DNA from: Tretioscincus oriximinensis
Lineage: Eukaryota > Chordata > Lepidosauria > Squamata > Gymnophthalmidae
Length of the DNA stretch: 64,000 nucleotides
Assembly (NCBI GenBank): GCA_022410635.1
Contig: JAJVDF010000348.1
Location: 688,267 to 752,266, forward strand
Direction of reading: 5' to 3'
Position numbers and translations under genes: made by a program. The notes beneath the pieces were generated by a model that was not told where the DNA came from, did not search any database, and was given only the letters and a program-made list of their open reading frames with translations. Positions 22,247 through 34,322 of the stretch are shown here, piece after piece. The stretch's first letter is position 1. The number at the start of each line of letters is the position of its first letter.

Positions 22247-25200
22247 AAAGCTTGAATCTGCACTGGTTGCCAAGTGTCCTAAAAGCAACAGAAGTACAAG
22301 CACCAGTTCTAGATTTTGAATGATCACACTAAAATTGCCATTGTGTTTTATCTCTGTATTATCCCCTGGGTTTCAGTGCTTTCTGTTTGTGAATTTTCAA
22401 CAGTCTGAAACTATTTTTGGATGCATAGACTAATACATTTTGTAGTGAAATCTTTCTACAAATGATTTATCCTTTACACAGCAAGGAAACTCCTTCTCTT
22501 CCTTATGCATTCTGTCGATACATCCCATGAAGCTCTGGGAGCCGCCTCACTTTTAAAAATGTCAATGTTTGAGGCTGCTGGAATTTTTTGTGCCTAAATC
22601 CAGTAGGAAAGGCAGCTTTTCTATGCTCTGCCTTGATGAAACAGTCAGGAGGCAGGGTTATAATTCTTGTTATGTCTCACAGTACAAAGCTGGGACATCA
22701 AACTTTGGAATCAGTTTAAGAGCCTGGGAGGAAAAGGCATAATATTAGACCTTCTTAATGTTACCACTGCTGGACATCTGTAATTAGGTGAGGAAAATGC
22801 GAATAATCATGACATAATAATATGAAGAAAACTTCCCTGGAACCACAGTCTGTTTCTCAGACCAGTTTCTTTCCCAGGATGTGAACCTGAAAGAGGTCTT
22901 TTTTGGTATTTTTCTAGCTGAGCAGTAGAAAGGTTTAGGTTTCCTTCTCCAGTAAATGTTTATTTTTGTAGGCATTGTAGAAGCATGGAGGTATTTTCAT
23001 TGTTTCTTATTCTTCATTTGATCACATCGAAGAACAGAAACTCCTCTTTTCCATTCCATCTCAGAAGAACGTGGAAAAAATGAAGAAATCCGTCTGCTGG
23101 CTGTGGCTGCTCATCCAATGCTTTTCAGTTTTAAACATTTTCTTCTTCTCAAAGCTACAAAGACTGAGAGGGGAAGAAAGGAAGGGAAATGGGACAAAGT
23201 TAATTAGAAAGGCAGTCACTGACTGTCCAGTAGCCTTAGCATTTGAAATGACAAATGAGTATTTAATCATGGAAGACAGGGCAAGGATTAGAAGGGTAAA
23301 ATCATAGAAAGTATGCCATCCCTGGACTTGAGGATGCAGAGCCTAACAAATACCTCTAAGGAGATTTTCTAAGGAAAGACAATCTCAGTGAACATTAAAT
23401 CAGGAGAGTGCAGTCATGTCCCTCCCTCCAAAATTCCCAAGTTCACCTTGTGCTCTCAAATAGACTACTTTCTTGTGGTGTGACCACATTCTAAGTTTCA
23501 GACAAAGTGATATGGATTTTATAGTGTTTTCAAACCAGATAAAGTGTTGATCATGTGAGCTATCTTACCATCAGGTATTAGATGAGTACCCTTCTAAGGA
23601 ATAAATGTGAGTCCTATGCTGCATTTTATCTGCATCTTAATATTATCAATCCAAGAATAAGCATATTAAAAATATATCCCAAATATTTCAGGGCCAAACC
23701 TTTAAATACAACACTATCTAGTAGTTAACTTCTGAATCACTAAATTGATGGACATTGGGAAGGTGCATCAATGGGTATGGAAAACAGGGACCACCCTAAC
23801 CAGCCAGTGTTCCTGAAGCCTCATTAAAGAAGGCTAGTATAGACTACAACACTTAGTGCACTGTCTGACCAGTGCAGAATCATCCTGTTGAGCAAAGTTG
23901 CAATAGCATGATGGAAAATGCAAGAATCTCATTTCCAGTCTATAATTTCATTAGATGCCTTAGAATGACTAACTGTTTTTTTTGTTTTTTAAAGTCTGGT
24001 AAATGATCACAATAGATCAATTAAGAGCATCTTCAGACTTCGGTATTGTGCATATGACATTCTACGTTTCATGGTCTTTCTTACGTGCAGCTTGCTGCCA
24101 AAATGCACTTTACAAGCACCAGTAACATTATGTTGTCTTGTCAAATTGTCTTGTTCTATTCTTCATTTTATCACAAAATCTAATCTCTTGTGTCTATGGT
24201 TGAATGATTACATTCTAATACACCCAGCCTAAAGGTACACTGGGAGTTTATTTATGCACTAGTGAACATATACTACAGAGAGCAACAGTTGATATATGTG
24301 CTGGCTATCTTACTCGGAATAATACTGGGAATGACTCCTCTAGGTATTAGTGGGAGAATGTTGGGAAGACAAAAATATTTCATATTGACTAATGTCTCCT
24401 AGCATTTTCTTTGGCAGTTTACATTTCATCCATTCTTTCTTTAGAAGTTTTGTTCCATGCAAAGATTAAGAGTTTCGTTTTTAATCCCTTTTAATATTTC
24501 AAAACAAGCATTTCCCCATGTGCTGTTGCACTCAGAAAGCTTTGAGTTGTTTTGAAGTAAAATATGTCACATCTCCCATATTGTTAAATGTCTTGTTGCT
24601 CCTCAAGGAAATTTATTTCCTTCTCACTTAGTCCCCTATTGCAAAAAAGGTTGAACCTGGTCTCTGTTTGGTTTATATGCTACTAATACATAAATCTGGG
24701 AGTTGAATGCTGAACAACTGCACAATGATTGGTTAAGAACATTACAAGGAGACATTTTAACATAACAGAAAAATATACTTAACTGCCTATAGATCGTAGT
24801 CTTATTAGGTTCAAAAGAAGAGTGCTAGTCCATATGATTAAAAAGAAATACAGCTATTTCTTTTTCTTTTAAGATTGCCATAAAAACAGGACAGCGAAAT
24901 GCAGCTTTAATTTATATGTAAAAGATTTTTGTAAGTGCAACTTATAATGCCTGAAGCATCTGATAAAATTTCATTTTTACTCACACCTATTAAAACTGTA
25001 ATTCTTTCTTCCTCTTCAAAAATGGCAGCCATACTCTGACATACCTTTAAAATGTGCAACTATGTATCAGAGTTCTATGGTCTCCCAATTCCCAACCACA
25101 TTTTGAGGCATTTAGATAATATGCATCATTACTTGAATAATATACAGAGCTACTAAATTGCAGTAATGTGTATCACTAATTTTGTACTCAAAATATCTCT

Positions 25201-26474
25201 AAGTTATTAGGTGGCTAAGGAATAGAAAGAGAAGGGAACATTGAGTTGCTTTCAAATACGTATAGATGTCCAATTATTTAATCATTTTCTCCTAAGTACA
25301 GTTCTTAAGGAGCTGAAATTTAAATGGGAACAAACACTACAGAAAGAAATAAAAAGATAGATGGCGAGAATAAATGATTGCCCTTTATCACTCTGCTAAG
25401 AGAACTAGATTAAAGAGCTGGCAGTTTTAAAATTCATATTGGTTACATTGGATACAAGCCAGGCTTCTCAAGGAAGGAATGTTGCATCATAATATATGGA
25501 TATTGAAGGAAAAGGGCAGAATATGTGCAATAACCATTTAATGACCTTGTAACAAGATTTAGAAGGTTTTGGCAATAGTCAGCTGAATCACATATAACTA
25601 ATAAAGACATAGAAGTACTTGATGTTTCAATTTCAGCTTATGTAGTAGGTGACATGAAAATTTCTAAGAGAAGAATTTAAATAGAAGGCATTAAAATACA
25701 TATCCATAAGGACTGTGTATGTGAACAAGCTTTTGTGTTCAGACAAAACAGGATCATTTTTTGGAAATGTGACATTACAAAAGCACACAAAAAACCACTT
25801 TCCCCATAAACTGGAAACATGAACTATTTGATCAAATACTTCAGAAGCTGTTTTCAAAATGCTGCAAAAGATACAGTCTTACCTATGGCAAATGCAGTGA
25901 CAGAGTTGCTATATACATCCATCTGCAGGGGAAAATACTAGGAAGGAGACAGCAGTTTTAAAATATTTAAAAGGCTGACCTAAGGAATTGTGGCAATTTC
26001 TGGTTCTGTTGTCTCAGGGGAAAAGATAAGAGGCAATAAAAATGAGCTGAAGAAAGACAGACTTAAAATAGGAGATAATTTCTGACTGCTGAAACCACTG
26101 AACAAGCAGATATACTTCACAGAAAGATTGCAAAATGGTTTTGTAAGAAAACACTGCATGAATACACACAGTTTCTCACACACTAATATATTTCAGTTTG
26201 AGGTTGAGTTATTCAAAACAAATTATTCCTAATGTTGTTACTTTATAAGAGAAAAAAAATCTGAAATGAAAGTTGGGGAACTAATAACTTATCTGATTGA
26301 ACTAAAGTATGTAGATGTCCTAAGATTGAATCAGTAAGGAAGGAGACAAGTTGCTCTCTGATTGGTAGCTTTCTTGCCATTTCAGGANCTAAGACAATCA
26401 TGTTAGGATTAGCAAAACTAACAAAAAGGATGAAGGAAGGAAGAAGTAGCATGCTTAAGGACAGGTAATATATA
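22247..26474. other. Repeat-poor unannotated stretch
   Basis: More than 4 kb without a repeat I recognise, the quietest part of the window. Frames at 22784-22975, 23061-23307 and 25633-26515 are short, AT-driven and without domain motifs. It could hold conserved non-coding sequence, which cannot be judged from one genome. Confidence 0.5.
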
Positions 26475-26730
26475 CAGGGTGCTTCAAAAAATGTATACAC
26501 ACTTTGAACTTCCATAGAAAATTTATTTACTGTTCTACAAAGTTAAATACAAAGTTGTATTGATGCTGCAGGTCACCAATTTGAACAGTATTAACATTTG
26601 TTATTTANGTTTTATTTACATTGGACTTTAAGCTTTCTAATTTCCTGAAATTTAACTTTGTAGAACAGTAGAACAGTAAATACATTTTCTATGGAAGTTC
26701 ACAGTGTGTATACATTTTTGAAGCACCCTG
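26475..26730. mobile_element. mariner/Tc1-type MITE with long inverted repeats
   Basis: A 256 bp element flanked by TA on both sides. It starts cagggtgcttcaaaaaatgt and ends with its complement, atttttgaagcaccctg. The inverted match continues for about 75-80 bp per arm (cttccatagaaaat, ctgttctacaaagttaaat), leaving a loop of about 100 bp. TA duplication and CAGGGTG-type ends are typical of mariner/Tc1 derivatives. There is no transposase frame, so it is non-autonomous. The right arm carries a direct duplication of gtagaaca near 26660-26676. Confidence 0.88.
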
Positions 26731-27423
26731 TATATATAGTTAGGGATGCTTCTGAAATAAATTTGGACTTAACAGACAAACATGTAATTTTTAAAAAATA
26801 ATTAACTTTACTCTTCCACAGATGCAAAAAAGAAAAAGGCTTTATGGTTGTTAGTTGTCCTGAGAAACAATTTAAATAACAGTTATAAATAAAGAAATGT
26901 GATTCATTTTAAATATGTCTTCCAAATATTCTTCAGTAATTGCATCCTATGCTATGTCATCAGGCTTGTTTTATGAAATATCACGTTATATACTTAAGGT
27001 GCTATTAGACTCATTTCCTTGATTGATTTTTCTTTGAATAATTGTTGACAGTAAGTGCATTATGGGATAATTTACAAATAATTGAAGATAAGCCACAAAC
27101 ACATAGACTGGCACTGCTAAGATAAAAAAAGTAGGGAATTAGTTCATTGCTCTAGTTTCTCCTTCCCCTGGCTCCCATTCATGCCTCCATCCACTCCTTT
27201 CCTCCATTTCTCCCTCCCACCCCTCTTTCACTTGCTACTTCTTTCTTTCATTTGTTTCTTCTATTTTCCTTTCTTCATTGCTTTGTTTCTTTCTTCCTTT
27301 CCCGCCCAGTACTAGTCCCAGTACTGAACCATGGGGAGGGAGTCTCTACAAATATCTGTTATGTAGACAGTCCAAGGAAGTATAAGTTAAATATTGAGGT
27401 GTTAGGTAGTTGATGGATTTTTG
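26731..27423. other. Unannotated stretch with pyrimidine tract
   Basis: Contains a strongly pyrimidine-biased tract at about 27155-27305 (repeats of ttcctcc, tttctttc). Nothing else recognised. Confidence 0.45.
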
Positions 27424-28053
27424 TAGGGGTCATCAAACTATGGTCCGCGGGCCACATACAGCCTGCTGAGGACATTTATCCAGCCCACAAGATGTTGTCG
27501 CCACCTTCTGTCCTGCTTAGCAGGCAACTAGTCCTTGGTTCACAGTAATACACCCCTTCTCTTTTCAATAGTGCATGTGCACAATGCGCACTTCATGATA
27601 CTAGGCAGCCCCAAACAGCTCCCTTCCATCATGTTCCATCAGAGGCATCACTACGCATGTCTATTAAAAGCCATCCTCATACTCTCATAGTATTCTGAAA
27701 ATGTGAAGCTTTTGAGGAAGATCAGCCAGTGCGCATGCCTTGCAGGGGATCTTTGCCACATTCGACATGGCGGACAATTGAATACCATATGCTTTACGAT
27801 AAGCTGTACCGTCAAGCATATTGTCGCAAAATGTCTTCTTCTCTTTAGCTAACCTAAATTTGTTGGTTTAACTTTACTTGTTCTTCATTTTNAATATTGT
27901 TTTTATTCTCGCTTTATTTTTTTTACTTCAAAATAAAATATGTGCAGTGTTCATAGGAATTTGTTCATAGTTTTTTTTAAACTATAGCCCGGTCCTCTAA
28001 TTATCTGAGGAACAGTGAACTGGCCCCCTGTTTAAAAAGTTTGAGGACCCCTG
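27424..28053. mobile_element. Non-autonomous hAT (Charlie-like) DNA transposon
   Basis: A 630 bp element with inverted ends: left taggggtcatcaaac, right complement caggggtcctcaaac. The subterminal left part (tatggtccgcgggccacata) and right part (ggtcctctaattatctgagg) resemble hAT-Charlie type elements I recall from several tetrapods. The flanking octamers are gatttttg (27416-27423) and gtttattg (28054-28061), matching at six of eight positions and so consistent with the 8 bp duplication of hAT elements. No transposase frame remains. The exact family is uncertain. Confidence 0.8.
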
Positions 28054-29830
28054 GTTTATTGTATTAAGCATATGTATCTCAAATTGTTTTGTGCAACTAT
28101 TTAATAAAATGTTTATTTTTTTNNAAAAAAATGCACTGAAAACTTCACACAAGATAGTTCTGGAAATAACTCAAGTAAAACAAGATCAACAATGATTCTA
28201 CACATAGGAAGTCCAGAGTGACATTTTCTCTAGCTACATATGCTAGCTACTATAAGCTTAAACAGAGAAAATGACAACACTACAAAGACTGTTGAAGAAT
28301 AAACAAAGGAAAAGAATAACTCCAAGACACCAACAGGAATTCTAAAATACTGACTCATAAAGCAATTGTCATCAAAAAAAGAAGATTGTTCATCCCTGGA
28401 TTGTGAAGTCAGAGATGAGTCAGAAACAATTCTGAGTTGAGTTGTAGTCAGTAAAATTATACTAATAAATTTATTTTGTATATAAATATATTAAAAGTCA
28501 CTCTTCCATAAGTAATAATTTGATTAACCTATTTTTTTCTAGAGTATATTTTATTTTTAGGATGTACTGTATATTTTAATTTCATGCAGAAATGTGGAGT
28601 TGGATACAGAGTGGGGATCTGGGTTAGTATAGTTGGAATCAGAAGTATCATAAACAATGGAGTTAGATTTGGGGTCTGAATTTGAAGGTCTTATGTAGTG
28701 ACTCCACAACTCTGCTACACCCATTATTGTTGAATATTTATTTCTTATCATGCCAATTACTTTGGACAATGGCTCTGTGTAGCACCTTGTCTAAAATAAC
28801 TCGACCTTTTCTATTTTAGGGCTCTAACACCTATATTGTGAATAGGATTACCATCTTTTTTTTACCCAGGATCTCAGATTAAAAATAAATAAATAAATCT
28901 TATATATCCCAGATTAGGGCTGTCTCCACGATTAAATGAATTTATTTTACTTCTCTTTTCAACAAAGTNGTATTTTTCTTTAGTTTATTGATTGGTATGT
29001 TTTAATTCTTATTAAAAAGAGTGTCTGTATCTCTGGATTGGTATTCCATTGTAATGATTTTCTGAGCTGCATTTGGTTGGTGTGTATATTTTGCCATCAA
29101 GCTGAAAATCATTATCATTGAAAAATGTTTATCGTTGGTTGCTGGTAATATATCTAGTTCTGCATCTTCTGGTGAACTTTGTGTGACTGGGCACTGGCCT
29201 TTTGTAAACAGTTCCAGATTGAATTGGAGGAGGAGGTGTCAAGACTTAATATTACTGGTTCAATTCCATTTTTAAATACTTGCTTGATATAAATCAGTAT
29301 GCAAAAATCACCGACTTTCAAGATATCCCTTTGATGGAAATACAGATGTATAAAGTGGATATGGCCACTATATGTTAATATAAATAAAACATGAAGTGCT
29401 ACAAGCTTACGATAAACATCTCTAATGTATATTATTACTTTGGTTGAAGCAAACAATCACTTAAGGCTTTCTCTTACTTACCTACAGCGAATTGGTACTG
29501 GGAATCATTCCAGTGGGAAGAGAAGATTCATACTCCTGGCCTAGGGAGCAGGAAAAGCAGGCATCTCAGTACACATCTTTCAGTCCAGCTATGAGGGGCA
29601 ACCAATCATGGAAAGGGAATGGATGGGCTGAGGAAAACTGAAAGAAGGTCTGGGTTGTGATCTCCACTCTTCTCCCAANGTTGCTCTCCTGGAATGCTGC
29701 GAAACAGTCTACCCTAAGTATGGAGCAAGAGCATTAATGATATAAAAAGTAGAAATATCATGTGGAATAATTGTCTACAATGAATAATCCAGCAATGGGG
29801 GCTTGTAGCAATTACAGAATAACAGGAGAA
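28054..29830. other. Unannotated stretch
   Basis: AT-rich, with a short (aaat) run at about 28880-28898. No exon or further transposon recognised. A minus frame at 29456-29154 (100 codons) has no domain. Confidence 0.45.
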
Positions 29831-29910
29831 AGTTAGTCTCTAAGTGCTACAAGCTCCCCCTTGCTAGACTTTCTGAATTAAGACTAACACGTCTATTTCT
29901 CTGAAATCAA
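29831..29910. repeat. Dispersed repeat family D, copy 4
   Basis: Contains agttagtctctaagtgctac, then aagctccccctt and, after a gap, taagactaacacgtctattt and ctctgaaatc. These are the blocks of copies 1-3. Confidence 0.55.
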
Positions 29911-30879
29911 TTAAAATGGATGATGTTTTCTAAGGCAGCGAAAACTTCCCCAATATAAAATTAGATGACTGTAGACTTACCTAGTGTTCATACATAATAT
30001 ACATTTCCAAGGCAGCCATCTATGAACATTGTAAATGGGCCTAAAATTCTAGATAATAGCCATGGCATTTTGCCAGTTCTTGTCTATGTGACAAAACTGA
30101 AGATAAGTTGACATTTAATGTGATTGACAGTATCAATAAATTGTTTGATGAAAAGTGTCAGCCTGGCAATGTATTTAAAATAAGCTGAAGCATCAGTAAG
30201 GAGTTTTTTCTTCTTCCCTAGAGGTGTGACAGACCTGGAGTAAGGTTAACAGGTATCCTACTTCCAGAAGGTGATCTTTTCTTTGAAAGGGTTGTCAAAG
30301 GAAAGGGGTTTCTTTTAAATTGAAGGATATCTTTTATTTGATGTGCTCACTAATCCAAGTCCCTTTAAAAGAATCACATGAAGAAAGAAGAACAAAAGAA
30401 GCATTAATGTTAGAACCCAAGCAGAGGAGTGTTCTAATCTTGCCAATCTTACACTGTAGTTTAGGATGTAATTGGACATAGGGCAAGATAAAAATCCGAA
30501 TCAAGCAAGCAAGGGAACAGCTCCCTAAAGTGTGTTTGTATAGAGCATATTAATTTGCCCTACATGCTTAGTAATGCCCCTGAAAACACATTAGTAATGA
30601 AGTGTTTCCATTAGAACATAAAAGAACATAAGGCCCGATACCCACGTTTTATTTCCTGCTCTTTGGAGGTGAGTTTACCTTCCATCTGACTCACCAATCA
30701 ATGCTTGTCCAGCTTTCCATATGCTGTAAAAGCCTTAAGAATGCTGTACACAGCCTCCTCATAACTTGAAATTTCCACAATCCATCAAGATGTTACCCAG
30801 AATAAGGCTCTGTTTGAACAGGACCTACATTTTAAAGAAGAATCTCTCAGGAGCTGCTTTTATGCAAATGTGAGTATCA
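29911..30879. other. Unannotated stretch
   Basis: No clear element. The phrase agaacataaaagaacataag at about 30614-30633 resembles the reverse complement of a CR1 terminus and may mark the true 3' end of the CR1 fragment that follows. Confidence 0.4.
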
Positions 30880-31375
30880 AGACATCCATCCTACCAGGTG
30901 TTTATACCCTTGTTGTCCATGAACTTGTCTAATCCTCTCTTAAAGTTATCTAAGTTTTTACTTACCACAACCTCTTCTGGAAGTAAATTCCAAAGCCTAT
31001 GACTATCTGGGTGGAAAAAAATACTTTCCTTTGTGTGTCCTCACTCTTCAGCCCATCAGTTTCAAGGAATGTCCCTTGGTCCTAGTGTTGTGTGAGAGAG
31101 AAAATATTGTTTCTCTATTCACCTTATTCATTCCCATACATGATTTTATACACATCAATCAGATCATCTCTCAAACTCCATTTTTCATGGTTAAAGAGGT
31201 CCAGATATTGCAGCTGGACTTCATAAGGAAGGTGCTCCAGCCACTTGATCATTCTTGCTGTCTTTTTATGCACTTTCTATAGTTCCATAGAATCCTTTTT
31301 GAGATGTGGTGATCAGAATTGTACACAATATTCCAAATGTGGTCTGAACGCAGATTTATTAGGAGGCAAAACAAC
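30880..31375 (-). mobile_element. CR1 LINE 3' fragment, part 1 of a split copy
   Basis: Minus-strand CR1 closely following 4480-4930: acaacctcttctggaagtaa, caaggaatgtcccttggtcc, catgattttatacacatcaa, and aggaggcaaaacaac at its right edge. The alignment stops abruptly at 31375 and resumes near 32872, which shows a later insertion inside this copy. Stops and indels make it inactive. Confidence 0.85.
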
Positions 31376-32863
31376 TGTTACACTAATTAGTTTAATAATA
31401 TTAAGAATACTGCTGAGAGCAAACTTGCTTGCAAGTGAGAGATCGGGTAAGCAAGATTCACCAGCTATAGTATTCTANTGGTAATAGGTCTTAAGATACA
31501 GCCAAATAATCACAAGACATAAATATAGCATTTATTTCAATCCGAAATTTATGGATATCAAGTAATAGTGAGAAAAGTGGCTTATGTAGAGCTAGTAGCT
31601 GGAAAACAGAGTGCTTCCGGTATAATCATCTATCTGTGCAGGAAAAGCAGAGAAGGTCAAAGGTCAGACAGAAGGAGATAGCATAACAACTTGGGAAGTG
31701 CAGAATAATGTCAGCTAGAAAAAGCCTTGAGAGTTGAAGATTGTAGAGAGGTTGGGATCCACAGCAATGTTGGGCAAATGCTTGCAAGGCAGGTTTCTTG
31801 GGGTGGAGAAGTGCAAACTCTAGGGTCTAAAGCTCCAATTTTTATAGTCATTTTATAGTGCCCTCAGGATGAATGGGACACCAACGTATTATAAAGTGAG
31901 TAATTATTAAAATAAATGATTTTCCACACTGAGGGGAAAAGAAGATAATGGTTTGTTTGCCTAAGGTTTCTCCTTGAGCACTTAATCAAAAGACAGGGGC
32001 TGTGAGGATGTAAGCTTTTATCAGGAACATCAGTGAAAGGCAAGGCGTGAGCATCCCCTCCCTTCAAAGAAATAAAGTCCTTTAAAGACGAGGTTTGAGT
32101 TTCTGTGTATCAAAATAAAGTAATATTTGAAAATAAGGCTACAATTATTACATGAAATTAATATCTAGTGTACAGAAGGTTAAGAGAGGAAATTAGCCTA
32201 GATTAGGGAACAAGGTGAGATAAAGTGGCCATATGGGCTAAGGGGACTTTTTATTAAAGATAGGATGAGTGAATCACAAAAATGTAGAGTGTGATATATA
32301 TATTATATTCTTTATTTTATGTGAGGATAACTAAAGGTTGAATTAAAACTAGAATTTCCAGAGTGACACCACAGGTGTGTCAGCAGATAACATTTACATA
32401 ATTAAGTTCCACTTCCTAGCAGCCAAAATCACTCAGTTAAAGGTATTAAAAGGAAACTGTTGGCTTTTCTTCAGGCTCATCTTTGGTGTCTATTTTCTCT
32501 TTCATTGGATTTTCAAACTATTATGTTGTTGCATCTCCCTGTGAGGTGGCTCCTAATGACATCAGGAGCCCAATCCTTTAGCAAAGGAGGGTGGTCTTTT
32601 CTAGGCTTCTGTCCAAGCCAAAATAATTTATTATATTTATATTTCATATAGCTCATATAGGGCATACTTATGGCACAGTAATAGTAGGATGTCACCTTCA
32701 TATAGATACCTTATGCTTGTTGGTGTGACCTTTGCTTAAGTGATAACGGGAGTGGATGGTCTGTTAGCAGGCGCATACTGGGAGAGGTCTTATATTGCTA
32801 ATCATATGGAACTTAATAAGTTATATATAAAAATAAAAAGGTGGACATATTAAGGGTGTTACA
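31376..32863 (-). mobile_element. LTR-like insertion within CR1
   Basis: About 1.49 kb separates two pieces of one CR1. Its plus-strand ends are TGTTACACTAATT and GGGTGTTACA, giving TGT..ACA ends on either strand. On the minus strand two TATAAAA boxes (about 31857-31839) are followed about 300 bp later by AATAAA (31536-31531) and then the end, a plausible U3-R-U5 order. No gag or pol frame is present, so a solo LTR is favoured. The pentamers acaac (31371-31375) and ccaac (32872-32876) may be a degenerate target duplication, with about eight unexplained bases between the LTR end and the second. Another element class is possible. Confidence 0.5.
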
Positions 32864-32871
32864 TACATTAA

Positions 32872-32925
32872 CCAACCCTAGTGGACTTGTTTTCAATTCC
32901 NTTCATAATTATCCCGACTGCAAGG
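32872..32925 (-). mobile_element. CR1 LINE fragment, part 2 of the split copy
   Basis: Reads gtggacttgttttcaattcc then ttcataattatccc, matching gctgacttgttttcgattcc and ttcctaattatcccc at 4936-4971, exactly where part 1 leaves off. Homology ends soon after. Confidence 0.75.
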
Positions 32926-33114
32926 GCAGGCATAAATGATGTTGCTGCTTAAATCCAGAGTGCCCTGAGTGTGCAGCATTAGAGTGCCCATGAAGCTGCA
33001 ATTTGGAGGTTGTGGTGATGTGAACCACATGCACTGTATGATTGCCTGCAATATTCATGTGTAACAGTCACTCTGAGTCTTATCCTAAGCTGTATTTTGG
33101 AATAGGGACTTGCT

Positions 33115-33204
33115 ATCTACCTGCTAGTGCAGGNCTCCACATGAGGACTGATATAGTCTAACATATGTCAGTCCNCATGTGGAGCCCTGCACTAGCAGGT
33201 AGAT
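33115..33204. repeat. Hairpin with 37 bp arms
   Basis: Left arm 33115-33151 begins atctacctgctagtgcagg; right arm 33168-33204 ends cctgcactagcaggtagat. Apart from one N in each arm every base pairs, around a 16 nt loop (33152-33167). Such a perfect arm is unlikely by chance. It may be the terminus of a foldback transposon related to family B, which starts at the right arm, or an assembly fold-back artefact. Confidence 0.85.
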
Positions 33205-33315
33205 GTGTGACAACAATTTGGCATTTGCACAGCAGCACATGTGGTTCCATTTCTAATGTGGATTTAGTCAGTGGATGAAAATGTGTGTGGCTTCAGCTAA
33301 CCTACATCAAGCTGA
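33195..33315. repeat. Dispersed repeat family B, copy 2
   Basis: Matches 14645-14795: acaacaatttggcatttgca, tttctaatgtggat, aaatgtgtgtggctt and ctacatcaa. Its left edge coincides with the right arm of the hairpin. Confidence 0.55.
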
Positions 33316-34061
33316 AGCGCACTAGTTTCANAAATATTGAAGACAGATAGTTACCTGTAAAAAAGATTGATAAGTTTTTTTTCAATTATTTTGTAATGGT
33401 ACAGATACTATTACATTTCACTTCTAAACCTGTTTGAAACATGGTGAACAATAATTAGGTTAAAAACAAGATAGGTTTATTTGGAATCCTTATATCAGAA
33501 ATGTGTTTGAGAATACCTATTTTGTGTTCTCAAAATTAAATGCAAGAAGTAAACACTTACCAAGGTATTACAACAATATTGGCAAACTCCCTTCATATTT
33601 AAATCTATACTTTTAGAAAGCCAAATTAGCAAGACAAATGATTTACAGTTGACGTACAGCAATGCCACTTTATAGCTTTCCAAAGTTATAGTCCTTTATC
33701 TTGGACTTTGATATACGAATGAAGATTACAGAGAAAATAGTTTCTGACATTGTTTTCCTTTGAAATAATGTGCAAGATTTGCTCAGGAGTTTCTCTCTGC
33801 TCCCTCTTCCCCCCCCCCCAAAAAAAAAAAAAAATCACCATCAAACACATCTACTGTGTTTAAGGATACAGGTTTTTACTTCAATCGCTGGGCTATCTTT
33901 TGGAATAGAAGCCTGACATTTGCATGTTAGTGTGGACTATGGCAATCTCATCCAAGGTCAACATAATCCACCCTAGAATATGAGTGGTAAGTGCCTGTTC
34001 AGAGATATATCCCAGAACAAGGTGTAGTATGGAAAGAGCCTAAGTCTGAGTAGAAAAATAA
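33316..34061. other. Unannotated stretch; poly-C/poly-A run
   Basis: Includes an 11 bp C run followed at once by a 15 bp A run (33809-33834). The part 33905-34045 may be a small repeat that is inverted relative to 19985-20105. No gene recognised. Confidence 0.45.
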
Positions 34062-34322
34062 AGAACTGGGTTTTTACACTCTGCTTTTCTCACCTGAAGG
34101 GACTCAAAGTGCCTTATAAGCTATTTTTAACCCAAAGGCTTACATTATATCTTCCCCATCACATTGAGATGATGGTACCTATTAATCTATTTGCAATTTC
34201 TCACTTGTGAAGAGCTATGTTGGCTGACGCTAAGCCCAGTAGAGGGCACTCACTCCTCTCCAAAGCAGACAATGGGCCTTGAACAATCAATCTATTCTTA
34301 ACCTCTGCACCACTGTAGGCTG
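34062..34322 (-). mobile_element. tRNA-derived SINE family II, copy 2
   Basis: Minus-strand copy with tgcttttctcacctgaaggg, actcaaagtgccttataagc, aaaggcttacat, catcttcccc-type and gtagagggcactcactcctc blocks in family order. The tRNA-like head at the right end is strongly eroded. Confidence 0.75.
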
